Part shown: positions 37,091 to 45,098 of the stretch, in pieces | Numbering within the stretch: position 1 is the first letter of the stretch | Layout of the letters: each line of letters begins with the position of its first letter | Source: Micavibrio_A sp040381535 | GTDB lineage: Bacteria; Pseudomonadota; Alphaproteobacteria; Micavibrionales; Micavibrionaceae | Assembly: GCA_040381535.1 (NCBI GenBank) | Contig: JBEIHF010000001.1 | Span: forward strand, 124,001-188,000 | Length of the DNA stretch: 64,000 nt | Direction: 5' to 3' | Notes under the pieces: generated by a model | What the model was told of the DNA's origin: nothing | What the model saw: only the letters and a program-made list of their open reading frames with translations | Database searches by the model: none | Made by a program: the position numbers and the translations under genes

Positions 37091-37633
37091 ATGGGCTTTA
37101 GATTCGAAAAGCTGAGCATGCTGGTGGTTGAAGATACGCAGCCCATGCAAAAGTTACTGGTCTCCGTGCTCGAAACGCTCGGCGTCAAAAATATCCAGAC
37201 ATCGACAAAAGGCGAAGAAGCTTTTCGCGAATTTTGCCGCAACAACCATGACATTGTCTTGAGCGATTGGGCTATGACACCGATGGACGGTATTGAACTC
37301 ACGCACCTGATCCGCAAAAGCCCGCTCACGCCCAACCGTCTCGCGCCTGTCATTTTGATCACGGGTTATTCCGCATGGCCGCGCGTTGAAGAAGCACGCG
37401 ACGCGGGTATCACGGAATTTTTGGTCAAACCTTTCACCGCGAACGACCTCGCGCGCCGCATTGCGCATGTCATCAACAAGCCACGTGATTTTATCGAAAC
37501 GCAAGATTTCTTTGGCCCCGACCGTAGGCGCCGCCGCGACATCGAAACCAATTACAACGGTCCCCCGCGCCGTGCGGAAGACCGCGCCGTAAACCCGAAA
37601 TCGAATTTCGATCTCGGGTTTAAAGGAGCCTAA
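37091..37633 (+). CDS. Single-domain response regulator with Arg-rich tail
   Basis: CheY-like receiver, 180 aa: acidic pocket E14/D15, phospho-acceptor Asp59 in IVLSDWAMTPMDG, the Thr in ILITGYS and the Lys in FLVKPF. After residue 130 comes a basic tail (GPDRRRRRDIE) without a recognised output domain. It may work by protein contact, or the tail may bind nucleic acid. The next gene starts 5 bases later, so the two form a unit. No cognate kinase is adjacent. Confidence 0.85.
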   Translation: MGFRFEKLSMLVVEDTQPMQKLLVSVLETLGVKNIQTSTKGEEAFREFCRNNHDIVLSDWAMTPMDGIELTHLIRKSPLTPNRLAPVILITGYSAWPRVEEARDAGITEFLVKPFTANDLARRIAHVINKPRDFIETQDFFGPDRRRRRDIETNYNGPPRRAEDRAVNPKSNFDLGFKGA

Positions 37634-37638
37634 CGGGC

Positions 37639-38133
37639 ATGGAAAAAGACAAGCAAGTCAAAGTCATCAAAGCCAATTTCGCGCTCCAGCTCAAAGTCGG
37701 TGCGGGTCCTCTCGATGAGCTAACGCTCAAGAACATGCAAACCGTCATCGATAAAAACAATGTCGATTTCGCGCCGCTCGGCCTTTCGATTTTGGAACGA
37801 CTGCAAAACGCGCTAGACCGCGCCTATGATCCGTCCGTCACCATGACGCAGATGAAAGAGATGCTGATCAAACCCGTGATGGAATTGAAAGCCAATGCCA
37901 GCACTTTCAAATATGATTTGATCGGCAGTCTTGCCAACATCATGCTGCAGTTTTTAGAAACCATCACGGTGATGGACAAGGGCGCTATAGAAATCGTACA
38001 GGCGCACCACAATTCCCTTCACATGATTATCGTCCGCAAAATCAAGGGCACGGGCGGCGATGCGGGCAAAGCGCTCACGAGCGAGCTGAAAAACGTGTGC
38101 GAACGCTATCATAATAAAAAATTTGTCAAATAA
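37639..38133 (+). CDS. Conserved-looking helical protein paired with the response regulator
   Basis: 164 aa, predicted by eye to be all alpha-helical and soluble, no known domain. A His cluster IVQAHHNSLHMII at about 120-132 lies in a helix and could be considered for phosphotransfer, but there is no clear HPt motif. Translational spacing of 5 bases to the response regulator suggests they act together. Function not known. Confidence 0.7.
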   Translation: MEKDKQVKVIKANFALQLKVGAGPLDELTLKNMQTVIDKNNVDFAPLGLSILERLQNALDRAYDPSVTMTQMKEMLIKPVMELKANASTFKYDLIGSLANIMLQFLETITVMDKGAIEIVQAHHNSLHMIIVRKIKGTGGDAGKALTSELKNVCERYHNKKFVK

Positions 38134-38166
38134 TATTAAATTAAATCAATATTTTGCACGATTTTT

Positions 38167-38191
38167 GGAACCTTGATCAAAATCGCGCGTT
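38167..38191 (+). promoter_or_regulatory. EcfG-type general-stress promoter of csbD
   Basis: GGAAC (38167-38171), exactly 16 bases, then CGTT (38188-38191): the consensus for the alphaproteobacterial general-stress sigma factor EcfG. The csbD ATG follows about 44 bases later. Confidence 0.75.
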
Positions 38192-38235
38192 TGTAACGCA
38201 TACTTTCATTTTTAACACAATCAAGGAGAACCATT

Positions 38236-38427
38236 ATGGGTAGCAATTTTGACAAAGCAAAAGGCATGGGCAATGAAGTTTCCGGTAAAACCAAACAAGC
38301 CGTAGGCAAAGCGACGAACAATGCATCGTTGCACGGTGAAGGTATTGCGCAAGAACGCAAAGGCGAAGGCCAGCAGTTTGCAGGCAAAGCCAAAGATGCC
38401 GTGAAAAAAACCGTAGACAACCTCTAG
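38236..38427 (+). CDS. CsbD-family stress protein
   Basis: Small, very hydrophilic protein of 63 aa with the CsbD composition (Lys/Gly/Ala/Gln-rich, GNEVSGKTKQAVGKA and AGKAKDAVKK). CsbD homologues are induced in general stress, but their biochemical role is unknown. AAGGAG precedes the ATG. An EcfG-type promoter lies upstream and a terminator 24 bases downstream, so it is a monocistronic stress gene. Confidence 0.9.
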   Translation: MGSNFDKAKGMGNEVSGKTKQAVGKATNNASLHGEGIAQERKGEGQQFAGKAKDAVKKTVDNL

Positions 38428-38450
38428 AATTTTTTCATTCCTTTAAATTA

Positions 38451-38479
38451 AAAGACCCGCTCAGAAGCGGGTCTTTTTT
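38451..38479. terminator. Terminator after csbD
   Basis: A 10-bp stem (38451-38460 with 38467-38476) with a 6-base loop and a T run. A-rich sequence on the left lets it also work on the minus strand. Confidence 0.88.
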
Positions 38480-38480
38480 A

Positions 38481-38663
38481 TTACGGTGCCACAACTGCAG
38501 GCGGCGAAAGCGCATCCTTCGCACTAGGAACATGCCCCACACCAAGTGGAGGTAACGTATAATTGCGCTTGTAGCCCTCGTCAGTCAAACGCCCATCTCT
38601 AATTTCATTATAAGGCTGAGCTATTAGAAGCTCAGCCTTTTCGCCGTCTTCACCTGTGGGAGG
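38481..38663 (-). pseudogene. Start-less open frame, possible gene remnant after serA
   Basis: On the minus strand a frame is open for 60 codons between two stops and reads like real protein (AQPYNEIRDGRLTDEG, then YKRNYTLPPLGVGHVPSAKD). It has no ATG, GTG or TTG until TTG within GRLTDE. It overlaps the serA 3' end in another frame. It may be the C-terminal remnant of a decayed gene or a short protein from a weak start. Unrecognised. Confidence 0.35.
38612..38639. terminator. Hairpin spanning the serA stop codon
   Basis: An 11-bp perfect stem (38612-38622 with 38629-38639), with the serA TAA in its loop. The minus-strand exit is AT-rich but lacks a long T run, so termination may be partial or the hairpin may protect the mRNA end. 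Confidence 0.5.
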
Positions 38664-40207
38664 TTAGAAACTTCCTTGAACAGATTGTCGGACAAAGGCG
38701 CATCCAAGGAAACAAGACAGACGGCAGAGTCGCCGCCTTCGACGCGGCCGAGACGGAAGTCCGCAATGTTTTGTTTCGCGTTACCAAGAATGGTGCCCAA
38801 ACTGCCGATCAAACCTGGTTTGTCATCGTTACGGATGAACAGCATGTCTTTCGTAAGCGCGGCTTCGATCGGCACGCCTTCGATATTCACGATGCGGGGT
38901 TCGCGGCCAGTAAACAAAGTGCCCGCCAAAGTCTTCGTGCGGTTTTCGGACACGATGGTCACCGTGATCAGGGATCTGAAATCTTTTTGCGATCCGGATT
39001 TTGTTTCGGAAATCTGGATGCCTTTGGATTCCGCCATCGGTATGGCGTTGACCATGTTGACGCTTTCGGAAATGGGTTTGAGCAAATTCGCCAGCAAAGC
39101 GGAGGTGAGTGGTTTCACGTTTACTTCGGAAACCGTGCCCTCATAGGCGATGTTCACCGTTTTGATGCCGGTATCCATGATCTGACCCGCGAACGAACCA
39201 AGCTGTTCGGCGAGTTTGATATAGGGGCGCAGACGCGGCGCGTCTTCGGCGGAAATAGACGGCGCGTTCAGCGCGTTCGTTACTGCGCCCGTCATCAAAA
39301 AGTCTGCCATTTGTTCGGCGACCTGAATGGCGACGTTCACCTGTGCCTCATCCGTGGATGCGCCGAGGTGGGGCGTGCAGATCACTTTTTCATGGCCGAG
39401 AAGCGGCGTGGATTCTTTCGTAGCGGGTTCGACATCGAACACATCGAGCGCCGCGCCGGCGACCTTGCCGCTATCCAAGGCTTCTTTCAAATCGGCTTCG
39501 ACGATCAAACCGCCGCGGGCGCAGTTGATGATGCGCACGCCTTTTTTCATCTTGGCGATGGCTTCTTTATTGATAATACCTTTGGTTTTGTCATTTTTGG
39601 GCACGTGCAGCGTGATGAAGTCGGCGTTTTCAAACAATTCATCTAGTTCGACTTTTTTGACGCCCAGTTCGACCGCTTTCTCGTTGGAAAGGAACGGGTC
39701 GTACGCGAGCACGTTCATCTTCAAACCCAGCGCGCGATCGGCAACGATGGAGCCGATATTGCCGCAGCCGATGAGCCCGAGCGTCTTGTTGTAAAGCTCA
39801 ACGCCCATAAATTTGTTTTTCTCCCATTTACCTTCGTGCGTGGAAGCAGAAGCCTGAGGAATGTCGCGCGCCATCGCGAACATCATCGCGATGGCATGTT
39901 CCGCCGTGGTGATGGAATTTCCGAACGGCGTGTTCATGACGATGACACCTTTGGAGGTCGCTTCCTTCGTGTCGACGTTATCGACGCCAATCCCTGCGCG
40001 GCCTACGACTTTCAAATTCGTAGCGGCGGCGAGAATTTCTTTGGTGACGGTGGTGCTTGATCTGATCGCAAGACCATCATAGTTGCCGATGATGGCTGCA
40101 AGTTCTTCGGGTTTCAGACCCGTTTTCACATCGACCTCGACACCTCTTGCTTTAAAGATGTCTTCGGCGAGTTTATTCATTTTGTCGGATATCAGGACCT
40201 TGGGCAT
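38624..40207 (-). CDS. serA: D-3-phosphoglycerate dehydrogenase
   Basis: First step of serine synthesis: 3-phosphoglycerate to phosphohydroxypyruvate with NAD+. 527 aa, the long form. Substrate- and NAD-binding domains (LGLIGCGNIGSIVADRA near 145), catalytic Arg in NCARGGLIVE and His near 285 in ICTPHLGAST, an intervening domain at about 310-450 and a C-terminal ACT domain (DDKPGLIGSLGTILG) for serine feedback. AGGAG precedes the ATG. serC, pdxJ and serB lie 2-5 kb away. Confidence 0.96.
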   Translation of the reverse strand: MPKVLISDKMNKLAEDIFKARGVEVDVKTGLKPEELAAIIGNYDGLAIRSSTTVTKEILAAATNLKVVGRAGIGVDNVDTKEATSKGVIVMNTPFGNSITTAEHAIAMMFAMARDIPQASASTHEGKWEKNKFMGVELYNKTLGLIGCGNIGSIVADRALGLKMNVLAYDPFLSNEKAVELGVKKVELDELFENADFITLHVPKNDKTKGIINKEAIAKMKKGVRIINCARGGLIVEADLKEALDSGKVAGAALDVFDVEPATKESTPLLGHEKVICTPHLGASTDEAQVNVAIQVAEQMADFLMTGAVTNALNAPSISAEDAPRLRPYIKLAEQLGSFAGQIMDTGIKTVNIAYEGTVSEVNVKPLTSALLANLLKPISESVNMVNAIPMAESKGIQISETKSGSQKDFRSLITVTIVSENRTKTLAGTLFTGREPRIVNIEGVPIEAALTKDMLFIRNDDKPGLIGSLGTILGNAKQNIADFRLGRVEGGDSAVCLVSLDAPLSDNLFKEVSNLPQVKTAKRLSF

Positions 40208-40414
40208 TTTTAACTCCTAGTTTTTGTCTTGTTCAAGGAAAACAGGCGCCCTTGATAGCACTCGAACGGGACAAACGCAAAAGCGAATTCACGTCTAGGG
40301 AAGCTTGCTGTTTTTTGGTTAAAGCCTGTCTGTTGTCCGATTTTGATTGCCTGAATAATAGTATTATGGTAATTAAAAGATAACGATTAAAAAACGGCAA
40401 ACAGGGTAGGTAAA

Positions 40415-40930
40415 ATGACGACGCAAACACAAGTTGGCGATAACAGCCATATATCCAAAAAAGAAATTACCGACAGAAGCCAAGTACTCGGAGGTGCCGC
40501 CGCCCTAGGCGCGTTTATCGGTGCGGGAACTCCGCTTGCGGAACAAGGCAGCCTTGTGGATATCGTTCTAGGTGGGGCAACAGGGATTGCCAAAGCTGGG
40601 GGATTTGTACTGGCAGTTACATTTGCGGGCGCGGGAGCTGCCTGGGCAGGTGGAAAACTTGCAGACATCTTCGGATTGGAAGCAAATTCTTCAACAAGAA
40701 AATTCATGGTTGACTGGTCCGACGGTCTCGCGTGCGCAGGCGCCGCTATAGCCGGCGTAGGATTGGTTGCAGGAAAAGGCTTGCCGTGGCTGGCCTTACC
40801 TTTCGGAATGGCCGCCGCACCCATGGTGTTGGGTAGCTTTTTTGCAGGCACAGAGAAACTTATCGAATGGGGAATGAATGGTCTCAATCATCTTGCGAAG
40901 AAACAAGAGAGTCCTTCTCCATCGCCGTAA
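40415..40930 (+). CDS. Hypothetical Gly/Ala-rich membrane protein
   Basis: 171 aa. After a polar N-terminus (1-25) come several Gly/Ala-rich hydrophobic stretches (LGGAAALGAFIGAG, GGFVLAVTFAGAGAAW, GAAIAGVGLVAG, LPFGMAAAPMVLGSFF) that may cross the membrane 3-4 times. The tail is hydrophilic and ends SPSPSP. No family recognised. A 32-codon frame and a terminator follow. The Gly-zipper look recalls bacteriocin-like or holin-like membrane peptides, but that is only an impression. Confidence 0.6.
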   Translation: MTTQTQVGDNSHISKKEITDRSQVLGGAAALGAFIGAGTPLAEQGSLVDIVLGGATGIAKAGGFVLAVTFAGAGAAWAGGKLADIFGLEANSSTRKFMVDWSDGLACAGAAIAGVGLVAGKGLPWLALPFGMAAAPMVLGSFFAGTEKLIEWGMNGLNHLAKKQESPSPSP

Positions 40931-40951
40931 AATAAACAATGCAGATTTACC

Positions 40952-41050
40952 ATGAACGAAGAACTTGAAAACCAGACAGTATCGAACGTTGCGAAAGCAC
41001 CGTCTTCCGTGTTGTCAAAACCGTTTATGATTTCTTTGATCGCGATTTAA
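40952..41050 (+). CDS. Possible 32-aa protein
   Basis: A short frame, 21 bases after the preceding gene, starts MNEELENQTV and ends in a hydrophobic tail (PFMISLIAI). A terminator follows 34 bases later, so it may be the last gene of the unit. No clear ribosome site and no family. Confidence 0.3.
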   Translation: MNEELENQTVSNVAKAPSSVLSKPFMISLIAI

Positions 41051-41083
41051 GACATTGATAGCCACGATAAGTTTGTAATTTCT

Positions 41084-41110
41084 AAAGGCGGCATCACTGC
41101 CGCCTTTTTC
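41084..41110 (+). terminator. Hairpin terminator
   Basis: A 9-bp GC-rich stem (41084-41092 with 41099-41107) with a 6-base loop and T run. It ends the transcript of the Gly/Ala-rich membrane protein. Confidence 0.82.
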
Positions 41111-41167
41111 TTAACGAACGATCGGTATTCAAAAACCCCTGATTCCATTGAACATTTCACATGATGA

Positions 41168-41196
41168 TTGACAGTTTTTCCTATCAGGTATTCAAT
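41168..41196 (+). promoter_or_regulatory. Possible promoter of the 161-aa gene
   Basis: TTGACA (41168-41173), a 17-base spacer and TTCAAT (41191-41196), 43 bases before the ATG at 41239. Confidence 0.45.
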
Positions 41197-41238
41197 TAAT
41201 TCAATAAACAAAAAGAAACTACATCAGGGAGTACCACT

Positions 41239-41724
41239 ATGTCCGACGTGATCGATATCACGGGTATCGGCAAACCCGAATTGCTTGCCGCCCTCTACAA
41301 CAGCTCCAAACCCATCGGCCTCGGCTTTCTTCAGGCCACACCCGAACCTATGACCTACCGCGAAGCCGAAATCATTATCGAACAGCAAGGAAAGCGGTTC
41401 GACTATCTCAAGGGCCGCCCGCTCAAATGCGATATAAGCGGAGATTCTTTCGACCCATGGGGATATGACCGCGATAATGGCGGCGCGGGCAGCGCGTTTA
41501 AAGTCATCCAATCCGTCCGCGACGGCGTAACGCTGCTGCCCAAATCCGCATTCGAAATGGGCAGGGGCCTTGATGATTTTATTAAGGCAGCGCACCCGAC
41601 CACCGTGGAAGAAAGCGGCGGCATCACCGTTTTCAATCTAGGCGTCGATGACGAATTGAAAGACGCGCTCGAAAAGGCGCGCGCAAAATTCGCCACGCCT
41701 AAGACGGGCGAAGACGGTCCCTGA
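41239..41724 (+). CDS. Hypothetical protein, 161 aa
   Basis: Soluble protein opening MSDVIDITGIGKPELLAALY and containing FDYLKGRPLKCDISGDSFDP and YDRDNGGAGSAF, a pattern I recall from a family of uncharacterised proteins in bacteria. No catalytic assignment can be made. AGGGAG before the ATG, its own possible promoter, and intergenic sequence on both sides suggest a single-gene unit. Confidence 0.7.
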   Translation: MSDVIDITGIGKPELLAALYNSSKPIGLGFLQATPEPMTYREAEIIIEQQGKRFDYLKGRPLKCDISGDSFDPWGYDRDNGGAGSAFKVIQSVRDGVTLLPKSAFEMGRGLDDFIKAAHPTTVEESGGITVFNLGVDDELKDALEKARAKFATPKTGEDGP

Positions 41725-41838
41725 CATTAACCTCTTCGCCTACGCGCTTTTCTTTGTTAACGCTTTCGCAATTTCATTGACAGAAACGAACCCAAAGGCG
41801 TCTCATTGTATGGTGTTTGATAGGTAGGGAGAGAAAAG

Positions 41839-42117
41839 ATGCGCAAAAGCACCAGAGACGAAATCGGGACCGCTCGCGACCGCCGCGAGATCAGGGCTGA
41901 CCGCGAAGAAAACAACGACAAATGGACGCACCTGCTCCTGATAGCCGTCGACAAATGTGGTTTCCGCCTCGAGCTCAACAACAACGGCATGATGTCCATC
42001 GTCGATCCAGATCACAAAAAAGTGATAGCGCATGCGCCGATCCATATTCCCAGCAAAAGAAAACTGGGCTCGATTGCGCAAGATTGCGGCATACCAATGG
42101 AGTTCGTGCTGAATTAA
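41839..42117 (+). CDS. Hypothetical protein, 92 aa
   Basis: Charged N-terminus (MRKSTRDEIGTARDRREIRA) followed by a compact beta-rich part (FRLELNNNGMMSIVDPDHKK). No family recognised. The strong ribosome site AGGGAGAG lies before the ATG, and a bidirectional terminator sits at the stop. It lies between the 161-aa gene and serC. Confidence 0.65.
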   Translation: MRKSTRDEIGTARDRREIRADREENNDKWTHLLLIAVDKCGFRLELNNNGMMSIVDPDHKKVIAHAPIHIPSKRKLGSIAQDCGIPMEFVLN

Positions 42118-42118
42118 A

Positions 42119-42140
42119 AAAGGCCCCGCGAGGGGCCTTT
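42119..42140. terminator. Bidirectional terminator before serC's end
   Basis: A 9-bp stem (42119-42127 with 42132-42140) with a GCGA loop. A run on one side and T run on the other serve both the 92-aa gene and the convergent serC. Confidence 0.85.
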
Positions 42141-42147
42141 AAAATTT

Positions 42148-43323
42148 TTAAGCCGCTTTTTGTTTTTGCGCTTCGCCTTTGGCGGCTTCATAAGCCCAAT
42201 CAAGCCACGGCGTCAGCGCTTCGAGATCGGATGCTTCCACCGTAGCGCCGCCCCAGATACGAAGGCCCGCGGGCGCATCGCGGTAGGAAGCGATATCATA
42301 GGCAACGCCTTCTTTATCGAGTGGCTTTACCATCGTTTTGATGAAGGTCTGGCGCTCTTCATCACCCAAGGCGTTAAACCACGGGTCGCTGATTTTGAGC
42401 GTGATCGAGGTACGCGAGCGCACCTTATCGTCATCGCACAGGAACGCCCATGTGTTGGACGCGCAAACCCATTTCGCAATCGCGGCCAAGTTCGCTTCCG
42501 AACGTTTGATCGTGGTTTGCAAGCCGCCGATCGATTCAACCCATTTCAGCGCGTCGAGGCAATCTTCTACCACTAGCATCGAAGGCGTATTGATGGTTTC
42601 TCCCTTGAAGATGCCGTCCGCGAATTTGCCGCCTTTGGTCATGCGGAAAATTTTCGGCAGAGCGCGCGGCGGTTTGAAGGACTCCAGACGCTCTACAGCG
42701 CGGGGAGAAAGCACCAGCATTCCGTGCGCGGCTTCGCCGCCCAGAACTTTTTGCCAAGACCATGTCGTAACATCGAGTTTATCCCACGGCATGTCATAGG
42801 CGAACACGGCCGAGGTCGCATCGCAGATAGTAATGCCTTTTCTGTCCGCCGCGATCCAGTCGCCGTTCGGGGAACGAACGCCAGATGTCGTGCCGTTCCA
42901 TGTGAAGACAACATCGTTTTCTTTCGTGTTCACTTTGGAAAGATCGGGAATAAAGCCGTAATCCGCTTTGTGCGTCGTCGCACCTTCGAGTTTCAATTCC
43001 GCTGTTACATCTTTCGCCCAATCCAGACCGAACGCTTCCCAGTAAACCAAATCAACTGGCTTTGCGCCGAGCATCGACCACATCGCCATTTCGACTGCGC
43101 CCGTGTCCGAAGCCGGAACGATCGCGACATGGTAACCTTCAGGAATGCCGAGCAATTTGCGGTGGCGGTCGCACACTTCGTTCAGTTTCGCCTTACCAGT
43201 CGCGTGGCGGTGGGAACGACCCAAAAACGCGTCTTTCAAATTGTCGAAATTCCATCCCGGGCGCTTCGCGCAGGGGCCGGAAGAAAAACAGGGGTTTTTA
43301 GGCTTGGCGGTGGGCTTGCTCAT
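42148..43323 (-). CDS. serC: Phosphoserine aminotransferase
   Basis: PLP enzyme of serine synthesis (3-phosphohydroxypyruvate to phosphoserine). In vitamin B6 synthesis it also makes 4-phosphohydroxythreonine. 391 aa, alphaproteobacterial type: N-terminal NPCFSSGPCAKRPGW and FLGRSHRHATGKAKL. The PLP Lys is in TWSWQKVLGGEAAHG. It diverges from pdxJ, whose start is 26 bases away, which fits its double role in serine and PLP pathways. Confidence 0.94.
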   Translation of the reverse strand: MSKPTAKPKNPCFSSGPCAKRPGWNFDNLKDAFLGRSHRHATGKAKLNEVCDRHRKLLGIPEGYHVAIVPASDTGAVEMAMWSMLGAKPVDLVYWEAFGLDWAKDVTAELKLEGATTHKADYGFIPDLSKVNTKENDVVFTWNGTTSGVRSPNGDWIAADRKGITICDATSAVFAYDMPWDKLDVTTWSWQKVLGGEAAHGMLVLSPRAVERLESFKPPRALPKIFRMTKGGKFADGIFKGETINTPSMLVVEDCLDALKWVESIGGLQTTIKRSEANLAAIAKWVCASNTWAFLCDDDKVRSRTSITLKISDPWFNALGDEERQTFIKTMVKPLDKEGVAYDIASYRDAPAGLRIWGGATVEASDLEALTPWLDWAYEAAKGEAQKQKAA

Positions 43324-43349
43324 GGGTATATACCTTTAAGTAATATGTT

Positions 43350-44147
43350 GTGGATGTGAACATACAAATGACCCACCTTTCCGTCAACCTGAACAAAGTC
43401 GCCCTGCTGAGAAACCAGCGGGAAACGCCGTATCCCGATCTGATCGACACGGCGGGACGCGTTCTTGCCTCGGGCGCGCACGGCATAACGGTCCACCCAA
43501 GACCAGACGAGCGGCATATCAGGAAATCGGACATTCCAGCGCTTTCGGAATTTCTGAGCACTTATAATGCTCCCTTCCCGCCATTTATGATGAGAGCCGA
43601 ACAACAGGGCGATATAGAATTCAACATCGAAGGGTATCCCGACCCAGAATTCATCACATTGGTCACCAAGAACAAATGCGATCAGGTGACGTTGGTTCCC
43701 GACGACCCCGCGCAAAAAACATCCGACCACGGATGGGACATTCCGAGCCGACGCGAATATTTAAAAGAGATCATCAAGGAATTGAAAGATGCAGGCCGCC
43801 GTGTGTCCTTGTTTATAGACCCTATCCCTTCGATGGCCGATGCGGCGGCTGAAATCGGCGCGGATAGAATTGAACTTTACACGGGTCCCTACGCGCTCGA
43901 TACTAAACTTCTCCCTGATTACGTGGCAACCGCCGAAGCCGCGAACAAAAGCGCCATCGGCATCAATGCAGGGCATGATTTGAATCTCGATAATCTTGCA
44001 AAATTTATCGCAGGCATTCCGACCTGCGCAGAAGTATCCATCGGACACGCGATAACATCGGACGCACTGAATATGGGCTGGCCCGCCGCCGTCAACGCAT
44101 ATCTGGCCGCCATCCATTACGGGCAAAGGAGCGCGAAAGCCGCATGA
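43350..44147 (+). CDS. pdxJ: Pyridoxine 5'-phosphate synthase
   Basis: Condenses 1-deoxyxylulose-5-phosphate with 3-amino-2-oxopropyl phosphate to pyridoxine 5'-phosphate. 265 aa as given. TIM-barrel motifs: SVNLNKVALLRN, GAHGITVHPRPDERHI, DQVTLVPD, GADRIELYTGPYA and GINAGHDLN. The start is uncertain: GTG at 43350, GTG at 43356 or ATG at 43368, and the last gives the usual short N-terminus. The stop overlaps serB by ATGA. Confidence 0.94.
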   Translation: MDVNIQMTHLSVNLNKVALLRNQRETPYPDLIDTAGRVLASGAHGITVHPRPDERHIRKSDIPALSEFLSTYNAPFPPFMMRAEQQGDIEFNIEGYPDPEFITLVTKNKCDQVTLVPDDPAQKTSDHGWDIPSRREYLKEIIKELKDAGRRVSLFIDPIPSMADAAAEIGADRIELYTGPYALDTKLLPDYVATAEAANKSAIGINAGHDLNLDNLAKFIAGIPTCAEVSIGHAITSDALNMGWPAAVNAYLAAIHYGQRSAKAA

Positions 44148-45034
44148 CCCACAAGCATTTCCTTACCCTCATCGCATCCGATATTCCCATCTCGCTTCTC
44201 CATCTGGAATTTGCGGAAAAATTTATCGAGGTACAGGCGATAGGTTTGAGTGGTAAACCGGCTTGGCTCGACGCGCGCAAGGCCGCCGACATTCCGATTG
44301 AAAACGCGCTAACCATGGAACAGATGAGAAATATTCGTCATGCGTTCGCGCAGGACCATATCGATGTCATCTGCACGCAAGCCGAAAACCGCAAGAAAAA
44401 ACTCCTGCTCGCCGATATGGATTCCACTATCGTGACGACGGAAACATTGGACGAACTCGCAGGCCGAGCGGGCATAAAAGACCAGGTCGCCGCCATCACC
44501 AGCCGCGCCATGAACGGTGAACTGGATTTTCACGCGGCGCTGCGCGAACGCGTTGAACTCTTGAAAGGTCTTCCACTCACCGCTCTCCATGAAACGCTCG
44601 CCGAAACGATTTTGTGCGAAGGGGCGAATAAGCTCATCCACGTGATGAAAGAAAACGGCGCGACCTGCGTGCTCGTCAGCGGCGGCTTCACTTACTTCAC
44701 GGGCGCGGTTGCGGAGCAGGTCGGATTCCACCACCATCACGGCAACGAACTGCACAATAACGGCACAGCGCTGCTCGGCACGGTAGGCGACCCGATACTG
44801 GACAAAGATTCCAAACTGAAATTCCTGAACACTTATGCCGCCACCCTTAAGGTGGACTTATCCGAAACCGTGGCCATCGGCGACGGGGCCAACGACCTGC
44901 CCATGCTTTTGGCGGCAGGGCTCGGCATAGGCTACGGCGCGCGGCCCATGTTACAGGAAAATCTGCTCAATATCCTGCAATTTTCCGACCTTACGGGCGT
45001 TTTGTACGCCCAAGGCCACCGCAATATTTGCTGA
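44144..45034 (+). CDS. serB: Phosphoserine phosphatase
   Basis: Last step of serine synthesis: phosphoserine to serine. HAD-superfamily enzyme of 296 aa with an N-terminal ACT-like extension (about 1-85). Motif I DMDSTIV with nucleophile Asp, motif II VLVSGGFTYF, motif III Lys in DKDSKL, motif IV GDGANDLPML. Translation is coupled to pdxJ by an ATGA overlap. With serC next door and serA nearby, all three serine-specific enzymes lie within 6.5 kb. Confidence 0.95.
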   Translation: MTHKHFLTLIASDIPISLLHLEFAEKFIEVQAIGLSGKPAWLDARKAADIPIENALTMEQMRNIRHAFAQDHIDVICTQAENRKKKLLLADMDSTIVTTETLDELAGRAGIKDQVAAITSRAMNGELDFHAALRERVELLKGLPLTALHETLAETILCEGANKLIHVMKENGATCVLVSGGFTYFTGAVAEQVGFHHHHGNELHNNGTALLGTVGDPILDKDSKLKFLNTYAATLKVDLSETVAIGDGANDLPMLLAAGLGIGYGARPMLQENLLNILQFSDLTGVLYAQGHRNIC

Positions 45035-45062
45035 TTGTTAACCATTTTCGGTACAGTATAGG
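45035..45062 (+). promoter_or_regulatory. Possible promoter of the AAA gene
   Basis: TTGTTA (45035-45040), a 16-base spacer and TATAGG (45057-45062), directly after the serB stop and 37 bases before the AAA-protein ATG. Confidence 0.4.
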
Positions 45063-45098
45063 GTGCATTAAACGTCTCACCGTTTCAGGTAACCTTCT

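Noticed and set aside
37078..37101. An upstream ATG for the response regulator
   Set aside because: That frame stops after seven codons; the ATG at 37091 fits the receiver domain.
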